Shown here in pieces: positions 46,101-58,356 of a stretch of 64,000 nt of DNA (its first letter is position 1; each line of letters starts with the position of its first letter). The notes below the pieces were generated by a model that was not told where the DNA came from, searched no databases, and worked only from the letters and a program-made list of their open reading frames with translations. Both the position numbers and the translations under genes were made by a program. Source of the stretch: Lunularia cruciata (lineage: Eukaryota > Streptophyta > Marchantiopsida > Lunulariales > Lunulariaceae); assembly GCA_948567375.1 (NCBI GenBank), contig OX419761.1, positions 15,414,243 through 15,478,242 on the forward strand, read 5' to 3'.

Positions 46101-47071
46101 ATGCTGATTGCTGCAAAGGATATGGTTGAGGTGGAGAAATTGAAAGCACAACTTGGTAAGGAGTTTGATATGAAGGATTTGGGTTCTTCAAAGAGTGTAC
46201 TTGGGATTGAAATCCATCGGGACAGGAGCAAGAGAAATTATGGATATCTCAAAGAAGATATTTGGAAAAATTACTTGCTCGGTTTGGCATGGAGAAAGCA
46301 AAACCCGTGAACACTCCAATGGCAAGTCATTTCAAGATATCATTGGAGCAATGTCCATCAAATGAGGAGGAGAGAAAAGTAATGTCCAACATTCCTTATG
46401 CTAGTGCTGTTGGGAGTTTAATGTATGCTATGGTCTGCACTAGACCAGACATCTCATATGCTGTGAGCATGGTGAGTATATACATGGCAAATTTGGGGAA
46501 ACAACATTGGGAAGTTGTGAAGTAGATACTTCGTTACTTGAAAGGGACTATAAATATTGGCATTAAGTTTGATGTGGAGAAGGAACAAGAAGGAGGAATT
46601 ACAGGGTACGTAGATTCTGATTTTGCCGGAGACTTGGATAAGAGAAGGTCTACAATAGGATTTGCTTTTACACTTGTTGGTGGTGCAGTAAGTTGGAAGT
46701 CTACTCTCCAATCTACTATTGCTCTTTCTACTACATAGGCAGAATATATGGCAACAACTGAGGCTGCCAAGGAGGCAATATGGCTACAAAGATGAGCCAA
46801 GGATATAGGACTCCCTAATGTGAAGTCCACACTCTTTTGTGATAGCCAAAGCGCTATTCACTTGGCAAAGAATCAAGTATATCATTCAATGACAAAGCAT
46901 ATTGATGTGAGACACCATTTTATCAGGGAAGCTGTGACAAATGGTGAAATCAATTTGCAAAAGATTGGCACAGAGGTAAACGCAGCTGATATGTTGACTA
47001 AACCTATTCCTGTTGAGAAGTTCAAGTTATGCATGAACTTGCTTAACGTTCAATGTTGCTCTTTGGGATGA
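43119..47071 (+). pseudogene. Copia gag-pol polyprotein with five stops and one frameshift
   Basis: Starts at the first ATG of the open frame, 43119. In order: gag; zinc knuckle CWICGKVGHFKKDC (from residue 232); aspartic protease WILDSGCSYHMC (Asp about 292); integrase with its HHCC finger (CEHCVIGK) and central DDE core (HSDVWGP, RSDNGGE, TPQQNGVAERIN); RT with YVDD at 46089-46100; RNase H with YVDSDFAGD; and an end around ADMLTKPIP. Gag through integrase is open. After that come TAG 45483-45485, TAG 45966-45968, a frameshift between about 46240 and 46262, TAG 46523-46525, TAG 46736-46738 and TGA 46793-46795. No functional RT can be made. Confidence 0.95.
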
Positions 47072-47100
47072 TAAGGTGGATACAAGCGAAAGGTGGAGTT

Positions 47101-47506
47101 TGTTATGTTTGGCTTGCTATAAGTGACTTGCCTGATCAAGAGCAAGAGCAAAACTTGACTGATGGAAACTCCTTGCTGTATCATGCGGATATATATTCAG
47201 TCACTTCTAAGGTTGAGTATTAAAGTGACTAGATATCTTGAGTGGTCAATACTCATGAAGTCACGCAGGTCTATATTCAGGAGTTTAGACAGATGACAGA
47301 GTGACTATCCCTGTGTTTGTATATATATATACATATGTACAATGGAAATAGAGGTTCGAAGGCTGGTGTGAGCCTGTTTCAGCCGTGGAGGTAGCTTCTG
47401 GGATAGGGAGTGAACCACGTTATTTCCTGTTAGTCCTCTGATTTATGTTTAATGGGCCTTATGATGTGCTATTGCGAGAGGTCCCTTGGGACTGTATTTT
47501 CTAACA
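47101..47506 (+). repeat. Copia 3' LTR
   Basis: 406 bp; matches the 5' LTR from TGTTATG to TAACA. It has six extra bases near 47137 from a repeated gcaaga. Confidence 0.95.
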
Positions 47507-48140
47507 ATTGTGTCTACCTGTTTACTAAAGTTTATTACTGTCTAGTTTCCCCAGGATTTCGTATCAGCAGTCATATCTTCTCCACCTTCTTAAGATTGCC
47601 CGCCTTCAGTTCTCTAAGCATGGTGTTCAGTGAAGAGGTTTTCCACTCTTCACTGTACTTTTGCAGCATATTGTAATGTTTTAAAGAAACCTTAGTGGGT
47701 CACTTTGTTCAACGTAATGTGACCTCTCAATCTCAGGTCGGAATTTCAGCGATTAACTCGAGGGATTTCTTACCACTGTATGCTATGCGGTTCTTCGAAG
47801 TACAGTAGAGATAACAAATCAATGGGTAGTCACCACAGAACTTACACGTGGGAACCTTAGGAACGTAGACGAGGGTATTCCGATGTGGAGAGTTCTCCTC
47901 TTGAGTGTTGTCTTATTGTGAACACGGTGACCCAAATACTTGACCAGAACTTGGAAGTGTTACTAGAGATATGATTGAATATAAATTAAATAAATATAAA
48001 AGTTAGCAAGGTAAGAAGGGTGAGAACACCACGTCAAGCCAACAAAAACTTAACTTCAAGGGGGAATTAAGCCCCAACGGTAAATAACTTTGCAAGTCCT
48101 TTCCGTGTTCACACCACGAAATTCGCTATTGCGCGGAAGG
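47507..48140. other. Unassigned spacer
   Basis: No coding or repeat signal recognised downstream of the copia element. Confidence 0.4.
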
Positions 48141-49170
48141 CATTGCCGGCTGAGGAAAAGAGCACCGCTTCGCATGTGCGCTCTCCTGTATAAAAAGTCT
48201 TCCAAAAGCAAGTGGCACCACTAGTCTTCGGAGGTTGTTGGGTAGCACTGTTTGTAGCCCTGAGCTACAAAACTGTAGCTTTGTCTGTGATTACGTTTGC
48301 TTCTCTTTTCCGTGTGTCTGTTCCTCGAACTTAGAATGGTAGGAAAAAGAAAGGCAACCGCGTAGGAAAAATGAAGGATGGGAAGACCCTATCAAGCCGT
48401 ACAAGAGAGAGACAAAAAAGGTAAGATGGGGCTAAGCCCCATGGTAGGTAGCCCCACTGTAATAGGCTTTATCACTTCTTAGGAGAAAACCTATCTATAA
48501 AGCTGGTCAGGGAATCATTGTTATTTTAAGTTTACATATCATTAGTTGTGAAATGTCTCTTGTCTATTCATTTGAAGTGATTGTACTTTTTTAAGTTACT
48601 AGAAGTTATGGATTCAAAGAGTCTTATCCTTGTACTCGGTTGATCTTCAACGTGTCACATAAAGTAAGCATGTAAAGCCTCTAAGGTTGATATATTTCAA
48701 CCGCTGCTATATTCGAAGGACACCGAAGTCAATGAGAACGCTTTGGACAGCAGTTCGGTGGCCCACTCACTTCTCACAACATGAATACATGAAGGACGAC
48801 CGCGTAGGGAAAGAAAAATAAAGGATGGGAAGACCCCCATCAAGCCCTCACAAGGGAGAGATGAACAAGGTAAAATGGGGCTCAGCCCCAATAGAGTCTA
48901 TATGAGAGATGTCACATGAATATGATGGTGCTTTTTACTTGTGGGGATGTTATATATTTGTAGATTCCAGGGAATCATGATTCAATAGTTAATGTTTATC
49001 TCCTTGTTTCACAACTCCTTTTTATCGTGAGAGAGAAGTATTCTTTCAGTTAATATTAAGAAGTTTATAAACAGAATCTGGTAGTGAAGAGCCTCGACCG
49101 GATTGCTGGATATCGTGTGTAGTTTAGCCCTATTTTTAAGATGCATGATGTCCTGCTAGCATAAAAGTGT
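48140..49170 (+). repeat. Dispersed repeat R1, longest copy
   Basis: Runs from about ggcattgccggctgag through agtcttcggaggttgttggg, acaaaactgtagctttgtc and ctatctataaagctgg to gagcctcgaccggattgctgg and atgcatgatgtcctgc. It contains two R4 modules (48365-48460 and 48785-48895), so one R4 may be an insertion. It encodes no recognised protein. Confidence 0.6.
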
Positions 49171-49294
49171 GATTCCGAAGAGAAAGAAGAATTTGTCATA
49201 TGGTTCATATAACTACATCGAATAAGAGAATTGAACTAAGGAATTAGATGAGGAAAGAGAAAGACCAGAGGATACACAATCATATTGGCCTTAG

Positions 49295-50560
49295 GTTCTT
49301 CTTTGATAGTGTGCTCCCCTGTTCCCGGGTTCATTCCACAGCGGAGGCATCAGTCCATGAACGAAAAGCAGATAATGAACAGTTTCATCCTTCAAAATGG
49401 TAGATGTGAATAACTTTTTTTCCTTTAGGGCAGTATTAGCTAAATGGCACATAATTATCTCTGGAATTTAAATTTGAGCTGAAAAATAATATCTTACATG
49501 AACATTTATATTTAGTTGAATATACTTTTCCGGAATAGTAGATACACCAACCGTCACATACATGTTCAAACGCGAAACAGTTCATAAATATTCAATTCGG
49601 TGCTTTGATACTTTACGCCGTAAAATGAAGCTAGATTATGTTTCATGCAAACACCTCAAATTTGATGATATATTTTTCTGTAAAAGCAATTGTAAATAGT
49701 GAATTAAGATGAATCTGATATACGCTTTTTGAATACATACATTGATACTCATGATTTTAGGATTTTGTCAGCAGAAGGTCTTTTATTACGACATAATAAC
49801 TGTCTTCATTACCGATGACTTTATTTGCAAAATACCTGATATGTATCCAGTTGTTGAATATTAAAATGACAAGACAAATGATCTGTATTGGCGATATTTT
49901 CTCTCCCATCTTGTCTTCTTAATTTCCAATCTCCGGTGATTACATGCTACATATATTTTCGAACTTTACCAAATATGTTTTCTCCGATTTGTTAACTTTC
50001 AATCTTCTCAACGGAAGGAAACGAAGAAGCTTACCATTGAAACTGGCCTGTTCAGCCACATAATGAAAGATGAAGATTTGACATCCCTGGTGTTGGTTCT
50101 CCAGTTATAGGAATGGTTTTTTCTACGCACTTTGTGGGCGGACTTGCACTCTGCGCCTAGAGTACGCTGGCCTATAGAAAACAGCTCCTACATAAACCAC
50201 CTGATGAATCCCTATAGACAATTTTTTCAACCGCAGACCATTAAGATATTTAAGAACTTATTCTTTTGAACGTTCTTTTGAAGAGGACGGAGTCCCATGA
50301 ACTTTGTAGAGGTGAGATCAATATCACGGCTAGAGTTCATTTAAGATATTTAAGAACGTTTATCTAAAGTACTTTTTACTAGTGGGACGGAGCCCGAAGA
50401 CCCTTATAGTAGTGAGAAGCCAATAAAGCTAAAACGTTGGTGGCCAGAGGCCAAAATAAAGAAGAAGAACTGGAGAGGCAAGCGTAAACGCCAAAAGCCC
50501 ACCTACAAACATCCTTAACTACTCGGAGCTCAGCACCCGCAAGAAGCGAAGGGGACCATT
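49295..50560 (+). repeat. R3 segment (49295-49510) followed by R2 copy 2 (49595-50560)
   Basis: R2 here runs from gtgctttgatactttacgcc to ctactcggagctcagca and aagaagcgaaggggacc, matching 62820-63515 in order. Shared landmarks include gaagaggacg, aagtactttttacta and gggtggcc/ggtggcc. Neither copy encodes a recognised protein. Confidence 0.6.
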
Positions 50561-50985
50561 ATCCATTAATTTCCTTTTCTTTTCTTCTGGTACCTTTGTA
50601 TCATCAATATGGAGCTTATTGTCTTCATTGTTGAATTGAGAACATAGAGCATTGCGGATGTACTTGCATTGGATTTTCTTGTATCCGAAATCCATAAGGT
50701 TCATATTGGACTTCAATTTTAAGATGCAAATTGGATGTGATTAATCACATCCAATATCCATCATAGTTGTTGTTTTCAAGGTCTGCTCGCTGAAGAGGAT
50801 GAGGATCAGCGAAACGGATGGAGTAGCGTCCATCATTGTCATCCCGGTACAATCTCTAAGTGGCTCTGCCAGTTTTTGTCGTGTTGACGCATGGGAATTA
50901 GCTATTGCACGCGTGACATGCACATGGACGGCGGAACACAACGACCTGGATAAGAGCGAACCAAGTTCGAAGGACCACCATAGCC
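50560..50985. other. Unassigned spacer
   Basis: Nothing recognised apart from a short palindrome (cacatccaat/attggatgtg region near 50730-50755). Confidence 0.35.
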
Positions 50986-52080
50986 GGCCGGGGAGAAGAG
51001 TGCGGTTTCGCAGGTATGCTCTACGGGTCAGAAAAGTCGTCCACGAATAAATAAAACCAAGTTGCCCACAAGGTGTTTCCTTGGAAACACCTTGCGGGCG
51101 ACGTTAGTAACGTTATCCGCAAAGTCCCTAAATACAACTTAACTCGCGTTAGGGGTGAATCATATTTTGTTATTTCGCGAGTTTCACAAATCTCACAGAC
51201 AAACGAAAATGACCCTCTTGAGAATTTAAAGAGAGTTTGCACAGGAAATTCATTATCCTCAAGGGGATTTCCGATCGAGAGCAAAATGGTCCACGCCGTC
51301 CGTATTTTATGATCTATCATTAAATATCGCATTTTCTCTTAAATATACCCATCGCAGCCATGAGTTTGACCCTAATTTAATTCCCTCGTTTAATCTTGCG
51401 TCATGTCAGTTATTCACGAGTATGAGAAAATCTCGCTGTTACTTTGCGGGCAACGTTACTAGTCTTCGGAGGTTGTTGCGTAAAATCTGTCTGTTGCCCT
51501 GAATCACAAAACTGTAGCTTTGTATATGATTACGTTAGCTTCTCTTCTATGTGTTTGTTCCTCGAAAATAGGATGAGAAGTAGCCGCTTTATCACTTGTT
51601 AAGAAACGCCTATCTATAAAGCTGGTTGGAATCAGAGTCATTTAAAGTTCATATATTCATTATTCTGAAGTATCAACTTGTCTATTCATTTGAGGTGACT
51701 ACAAGCTATGGGTTCAAAGAGTTTGATCCTTGTATTGCGCTGATTCTTAACATGTCAATTAGAGTATGCTTGTACGAGTCTCCTGATCTGAATATTTCAC
51801 ACGCGCTGCTTTGTGCGGACGATCCGTGCGCACACCATTCAGTGAGAAAGTTTTGAAATAAGTTTGGTAGCAGCTTAAAATCTCACAATTTTTATATTGT
51901 TGTGATGAGCAGGGAGAGGGAAAAGGCTCAAGATACATACGGACTCACTCACATATTGCAACATGAATATGGTGGTGTTTTTCCTTTGTTTGGGTGTTTC
52001 CGATGTTTCCAATGATTCATGATGCAATGGTTCATGCTTATCTTCTTGTCTGCAACTCTTTTTTTTTCAAGAGAGAATTG
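50985..52080 (+). repeat. Dispersed repeat R1, copy 3
   Basis: Begins gccggccggggagaagagtgcgg-like, contains gtcttcggaggttgttgcg at about 51452 and ends in caagagagaattg at about 52078, where similarity to other R1 copies stops. A segment of about 400 bp (51050-51450) is not in the other copies. The core 51480-52060 is nearly identical to 53720-54290. Confidence 0.6.
51061..51102. repeat. 20-bp imperfect inverted repeat with 2-nt loop
   Basis: Arms 51061-51080 and 51083-51102 match at 18 of 20 positions, and the two mismatches would be G-U pairs in RNA. It sits in the part of R1 copy 3 that the other copies lack. Confidence 0.85.
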
Positions 52081-53500
52081 TATCAATCTCCATTGGTGCT
52101 GGTTCCTCCACTCGTGTGTAGTGTATTAGTAGGCTCTATGGAGGTCGAGGTCGAAGTCGATATCAAGTTGTTACCACCAAGGAATCAAAACAATCGACCA
52201 ACCACATGGCTTCCTCCAAGTTTTGTGGTTCTCGCATAGTTACCTCTAATTTGGTTCTTGCCTTCAAGCCCCTCACAATCGATCCACAACTTCACCTACC
52301 AATATACATGGAATTTCCATGATGGTGTTTTGGAACTACGTGATGTAACTTCTTACAGAGCCAATCTATTTCAACTCTGCCAACTTATCCTCTGCAGCTC
52401 ATGTGGTATTTATAGCTTAGAATAAACTAACTATTGCGCTCTTGAATTTTACCCATGTCAAGATTGGTACAACAATTTTTCAGTCAGCTCGCTCCACTCG
52501 GAATCTCTACCATAGCTTTGCTACTCCATCCAATTGACTAGAAGCCAAGAGAATCTATTTTTGCTCGTCTTGTAGATTGGTAGCTTCAAAATAACGGTTG
52601 CAGTCAAACATAAAATTCTCCACTACACTCGGGAGATTCTTACCTTCAAATACCTTGGGTTTAGGGAATTTGATCCAATCTTCTCCTTCTCAAATTGGTA
52701 CTCTCTCTTCATGCTCTTGTTGTCAAAGATCTAGTTCATCCAACAATCAAGTGAGGTGCTCTATTTGTTGCTACATAGAAAGGATAGCATCGGGTATTGC
52801 CGCCATGGTTGCTACTTTATCACACCACCCCTAATCCATCTAATTTATTAACACATAGAAACAACACGTCCACCGTTCTCCATAAGTTACCGCTGGAAGT
52901 ACCAAGGGTTCCTCAAATATGGTGAACATATATAGGAAATCTTGTCCAAAGTGCGAGGTGATGAATTGTATGAAACAATGCTTGGGTAGTACTTGGACAC
53001 AAAAATCCCAATGGTTTGGTGGAAGTGGATTTTGTGGTCTATAAATTCCATGTATCCCATTTCTGCTCTGATACCAATGTAAAAGACCAAAACCGAGGAG
53101 AGAAATAGGAGAATGGAAGTTCACATTGGGAAACTTGAATGTGGAGAAACTCCAAATGCCTAGCATGAGTTTCAGCTTTGGTATTTATAGGTAGCATACA
53201 AGGCCCTTGAGAAACTTCTCAAGAAGCTTCCTTGAGCTGTTCTTAGAGTGCAAGCCAAGTTAACCAAGAAGCTTCTCAAGAAGCTTCCTTCTAGAAGCCG
53301 CCTACTTGGCATGTAAGCTAAGTTAGTTAGAAGCTTCTAGAAGCTTCCTTCTAAAAGCTACCTGCTTGGGGTGCAAGTTAACTAATCGGGAAGCTTCCCA
53401 AGAAGCTTCCTAGATGCTTTTGGAATATTCTAGGCTAATTTGGCTTATTTTCTATTTTGTTAGCTTTATTAACTACGTCGCTAAACTCCATATTGTTACA
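52080..53500 (-). mobile_element. LTR retrotransposon remnant: 5' LTR plus broken gag
   Basis: On the minus strand the LTR is 53500-53078 (TGTAACA...TTTTACA, 423 bp). One base later comes the initiator-tRNA-Met primer site (53076-53065). Downstream, about 52830-52430, is a gag-like stretch in decayed form (PKVFEGKNLPSVVENFMF, then YFEATNLQDEQ with a stop, ILLASSQLDGVAKLW), of the gypsy gag type. No pol or second LTR follows. The LTR contains many copies of agaagcttc. Confidence 0.7.
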
Positions 53501-53700
53501 CTCGTCCAAGGGATCATGTGCCAATCAATCGCGTGGTAGGCAAAAAGCCTGTCTAGTCTCATCATGGAATGTGCGATGTAGCCTATTAATAGTCGAGGAT
53601 ATGGAAAACTAGTCTCAAATAACCCCAAAATGCAACCTGCTTGAGAAGCTAACCACTCCCATGATTCGATCAATATCCCTAGAACAATCAACAAAGGGAT
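53500..53700. other. Unassigned spacer
   Basis: Short stretch between the LTR end and R1 copy 4; no similarity recognised. Confidence 0.3.
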
Positions 53701-54430
53701 AGAAGAAGTGTGTGTTGTTGGGTGAAATCTGTCTGTTGCCCTAAATTACAAAACTGTAACTTTGTATATGATTACGTTAGCTTCTCTTTTATGTGTTTGT
53801 TCCTCGAAATTAGGATGAGAAGTAGCCGCTTTATCACTTGTTAAGAAACGCCTATCTATAAAGCTGGTTGGAATCAGAGTCATTTAAAGTTCATGTATTC
53901 ATTATTCTGAAGTATCAACTTGTCTATTCATTTGAGGTGACTACAAGCTATGGGTTCAAAGAGTTTGATCCTTGTATTGCGCTGATTCTTAACATGTCAA
54001 TTCTCCTGGTTTGTGTATTTCACACGCGCTGCTTTGTGCGGACGATGCGTCTGCACAGTATTCAGAGAGAAAGTTTTGAAATAAGTTTGGTAGCAGCTTA
54101 AAATTTCACAACTTTTATATTCTTTGTGATAATACATACGCTCAAGGCTCAAGGCTCAATGCTCAATGTACATACGCGGACTCACTCACATCTTGCGACT
54201 TGAATATGGTGGTGTTTTCCTTTGTTTGGATGTTTCCTATGTTCCCAAGGATTCATGATGCAATAGTTTATGCTTATCTCCTTGTCTGCAACTCATTTTT
54301 ACGCAAGAGAGAGATAATTCCTCAAATGATAATAGGAATTCTATAACCAGAATCTGGTAGTGTGAAGGACCTGGACAGACTTGCTGTATTTTAGCCCTAT
54401 TTTTTAACCAGTGTACTTTTGCCCTAAACT
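53700..54430 (+). repeat. Dispersed repeat R1, copy 4
   Basis: Near-identical to the core of copy 3 (gaagtagccgctttatcac, cctatctataaagctggttgg) and extends further, to gaatctggtagtg and ttgctgtattttagcccta. It carries a small tandem of aaggctc (54135-54165). Confidence 0.65.
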
Positions 54431-55240
54431 TATTGAGTGAGGAGCTATGGCCGTCTCCTAAGCCATGCTCACTTCCTACCTTAGATAGAGTGTTGGTCAC
54501 TTTGCAGCGTTCTCGGGCGATGACCTTTATAAAGTATCTATTTATCTTCAAAAGGTTTGTAATGGATTTTGGCCACATAGTTATTAGTGATTTGACGGTG
54601 GTTTTATAAACATTAAAAATCCCAAATTATAGAGAGATTAAAACTTGTTTTTTTCTTTTTCCGTTCAAGCTTATTTAAGAAAATAAATTCTATTCTATTC
54701 TAAATTTATTTTTCTATAATTTTCTATGTTAATATCTATTCTTTAAATGATTCATGACCTTAAGATAGGTTTCAAGACCTTAAATGGTTTTGGCTTAATC
54801 CTCTTTAAGGAACAAGGCAACCTCGCATGATAACAAAAAGGACGGGAAGACATGTCAAAATGCAGAAGGATAAAACATTCTTATGTTTTATCCACTCCAT
54901 GGAAGGTTAATGCAAAACCTATTGAGTCTTTAGTTACTCCATAAGTGGTTTAAAGATGCATAGTTTCGGAGTTGCAGTTTTGTTTCAGTTAGCGGTTTTT
55001 ATTTGTACAGATGCATAGATATTAAATTATATCTGATTGCCATTTTTGAATGATATTTTTGGATTATTATCTGTTCCAAAAAAAAACTTAGTGGTTTTGG
55101 CTTAATATTTCAAGCAAGAAAATTAAAAGCAACATCCTTTAGGACTTTTATCTATTTTATTGCCAGAAAGATGTAAATACACCAAAGATATATTCTTACA
55201 ATTTGGGTTTATAAAAGTTTAAGTTCTCACGATGTTTTAC
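54430..55240. other. Unassigned AT-rich spacer
   Basis: No coding sequence recognised. A partial R4-like motif (gacgggaagacatgtc) lies at 54840. Confidence 0.35.
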
Positions 55241-56350
55241 GAAGAAGGTACGGAAAAGGCGCAAAACTCACTCCCCTCTCACAACATGAATACGGTGGTG
55301 CCCTTTCCTTGAATTTATATATAGTATATTTCCAGGGCTCATTAACCAGTTTATGCTAAGCCTTATTGTGGGGTTTCGCAACTCTGTTACCCGCAAGAGA
55401 AATAATTTATTCAAGTGATCAAAGAATCCCATAAACAAAAACTTGGTTGTGTGAGGGGCCTCCAGAGGCTTGCTGGAAGCATGTCTAATTTAGCTTTGTT
55501 TAATAAATGCATGATATCCTGCGTGGTTTAATAACTGCATGCTGTCCTGATTATTATACTTAAATTTGCTAAGTTCCATTCTTTCCGGATTATGGTATTT
55601 TTATATGTTAACCACGAAGACAATGGAGGAATCGCCGTGCGAGAATATCTCCAAGTATCGCATGTCTTTTTCTCTTACTGAAAGAAGACCTCTGCCGAAA
55701 GTGACAGCTGGTCATATGACCCAGACCTAGAATTAGCGGTGCCGACAAGTAGCTCCAAGTTGGACCAACGGGAAAACATAGCTAACGGAGAGAAAGGCTG
55801 ACCGTGCAGGATAACAAGAATGGGAAGATCCCATCAAGCCGTACAAGGAAAAGACACAAGAGGTAAAATGGGCTAACCAGTCCGCTTGTCATTACATCCT
55901 GCAAAAGGCAATGCCAGAGCCTTGGCAATCGAGATTACATGAGTTGTGGACTCCGTGTGGACGAAGACCGCTAAGCAGTCTACTTGACATTAAGAACTTC
56001 AGAAGGATTGCCAAAGCCTTGAAAGATCGAGATTACAGGAGTTTTGGAAATCCAGGCCCTTGCTGGGCGGAAGACGATGACCCTCGAGAGAGGATGTCAC
56101 ATTTCCACCATGCAGAATGGTGGAAATGTGGTGTGATTCTTTGTTGTGGTCTGTTTGGGGTATGGAGGTTGTCAACTGTTTAGTTCCGATCACGGAAGCC
56201 AAGAAGTCGCAGATTTCATGTGATGCTGGATTTTGCAGCAGATTTGGTTGGACTTGCGTCACATTTTGGCTATGGAGCTGATACTAGGGATTGGACAACT
56301 ACAGATGGAACATGTCCGATCACCGATGTACACACAGTTTGGTCCCTAAC
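55240..56350. repeat. Outer 3' flank and module M of RLP-D3
   Basis: Matches 27290-28140 over its first 800 bp (with an R4 module at 55805-55875), then module M as in 7130-7460 and 32490-32830. A short internal duplication of the gatcgagattaca segment occurs (55925 and 56025). Confidence 0.6.
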
Positions 56351-56359
56351 ACCAGTTTT

Positions 56360-56840
56360 GGTCTCTGAGAACAAACACCGGTCTCTTTCTCAGTTACCTC
56401 TGTGAGTATTTCAAGTATCCCCTACGAATGACAGATGCTCTGTTTTCGCTGCCCAACGTTCTCTTTCCATAATGTGTTTTGGTTTCTGAGCACAAGCACC
56501 GGTCTCTCTCGCAATTGACTCTGAGTGTTTCAAGTAACCCCTACGAATGACGTAGGCTCTGTTTTCGCCGCCTGACGTTCTTCCTTCATAATGTGCTTTG
56601 GTCTCTGAGAACATCCACCTCTCTCTTTCTCAATTGATTCTGTGAGTGTTTCAAGTAAACCATGCGAATGACCTAGGCTCTGTTTCCTCGGCCCGACGTT
56701 CTTCTTTCATAATGTGCTTTAGTCTTTGAGAATAACCACCGATCTTTCTCAATTGATTTCGTGAGAGTTTCAAGTAGCATCTACGAATGACATGGGCTCT
56801 GTTTTCGCGGGCCAACGTTCTCTTTCATAATGTTCTCCCC
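56360..56840. repeat. Tandem array, four units of about 120 bp
   Basis: Units start at about 56360, 56481, 56600 and 56721 with ggtctctgagaac or variants. Each contains ccggtctct or ccacctctct, gtgagtgtttcaagtaacc, ctacgaatgac, ggctctgttttcg and gacgttc. D1 and D2 have a single unit here (about 7490-7590 and 32850-32945). Confidence 0.85.
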
Positions 56841-58356
56841 TGTTCTAAAATTGTACTCCACGAGCAGAAGTATCAGTCAATACAAGAACAGTGGATGATG
56901 AACAGTTGCATCATTTCAAATTCTAAGATGTCAGTATATTATTTATTCCTTGGGTGTGGAATTTGGTGATTGTTGCGGGTGATAGATCAATATCAATATC
57001 GTTAAGAGAGTTTAGGGAGTTTAGAGAGTTCAGAGAGAGTGTCTGATATTGCATATCAGAAATTGGAATCTCATTTATCTGCAGTGGTGGCATTTGCACG
57101 AATATCTCAATACAGACAAATAGTGTTCGAGAAAATAGTGCACTCGTGATTGTCTTTAAACGATTGAACTGTCCTGGAAGGATGTACATTTACGTTCGAT
57201 GTATAGAGGCCCCATAGAAATGCTACTGAAACATGAACCGTCTTAAACTCTTCGAACCAAAGAACTGCTACTGAAACAATAAAGCCTACTACGAGTCTCA
57301 CTAAACAGGCAGAAAACGAGACCAACGCATTGACCCTCTATGGCAATTTGTCATGGATATCCTTAGCTCTCGACACTGCGGGATTGACTTTCCCGGGTTT
57401 CGAAGACTCTCTACATGGGCAAAACGCAGAGTCCAGGATTTCGTTCGAACATTGTCGCCTTCATCTACTGAAGTTGGGTAGAAATAGGAATCGACCCTTC
57501 TCAATCGTTGAAGCTCACATTGAGATAACTCAAATTCGTATACTGCGCAAAGCTCACCGGTATCCTCCCGGTCAAGTCGTAACCAAAGATCCAAGGATTC
57601 CACCGTAGTGAGATTTGAGAGACTGGAACTTATGGACCCTTCAAACCTGTTGCCGGAAAGAGTGAAGCACAACATTCTGGGAAGACTGCCAAAGGCCTCA
57701 GGAATGGGTTCGGTGAAATGGTTTCGGGATATGTCAAAGGAAGTTCGAAATGATACCAAGTATTCCAGATGGAGATCTTGGCCCTTAGCAAACACCACCA
57801 AGTTTTCCTTAAGGACCTCCCCACTGTTGTTGAACCTAATGGTGTTTCATTTGAGCGTGTGAAACCTTGCAACTTTGATAAGCTTTCTAGGAGAGACTCG
57901 TAAAACCTTTTGTTTGGGAGGTCCAGGACCTGGAGAGTGGTCAGCGACGCAATCCAATCACCTAAAGAAGCAGGAATTGGACCGCTGATCAGATTGTTTG
58001 CAACTGTGAGAATTTCCAGTGAGCTCTCGTTCCGACCGAGACTACTTGGTAGGAGTCCATTGATTCTATTGTGGCCAGGTCGGAGTTGAACTAACGAGGT
58101 TAAACTGCCGACGTTATGTGGTATATGACCTTCCAGCTGATTGTCAGAAGTACTGTATCACGATTTTCCAGAGCATGTAGAGAGGAACCCAAATTTTTAG
58201 AATAATGGCAGAAAGCTGATTTCCAAACACCAGCAATGCTCTCAGGTCTTTTAAGTACCGAGGCTCAAAGGTATCGATCCTGAAAGTCGATTCATATGGA
58301 GTTGCAGAGTCCCCAATGTCGAGCATTTACCCAGAGATCAATGAAACCTGTGATTC

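Larger units (their letters stand above)
42631..47506 (+). mobile_element. Ty1/copia LTR retrotransposon, structurally complete but inactivated
   Basis: About 4.9 kb with both LTRs (42631-43028 and 47101-47506, each TG...CA), a tRNA-iMet-type primer-binding site (43031-43042) and a purine tract ending at about 47098. It encodes one gag-pol in copia order (protease, integrase, RT, RNase H). The flanking bases attgt precede the element (42625-42629, then one extra c) and follow it (47507-47511), an imperfect 5-bp target-site duplication. By eye the LTRs differ at about ten substitutions plus a few indels, so the insertion is not very recent. Confidence 0.95.
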
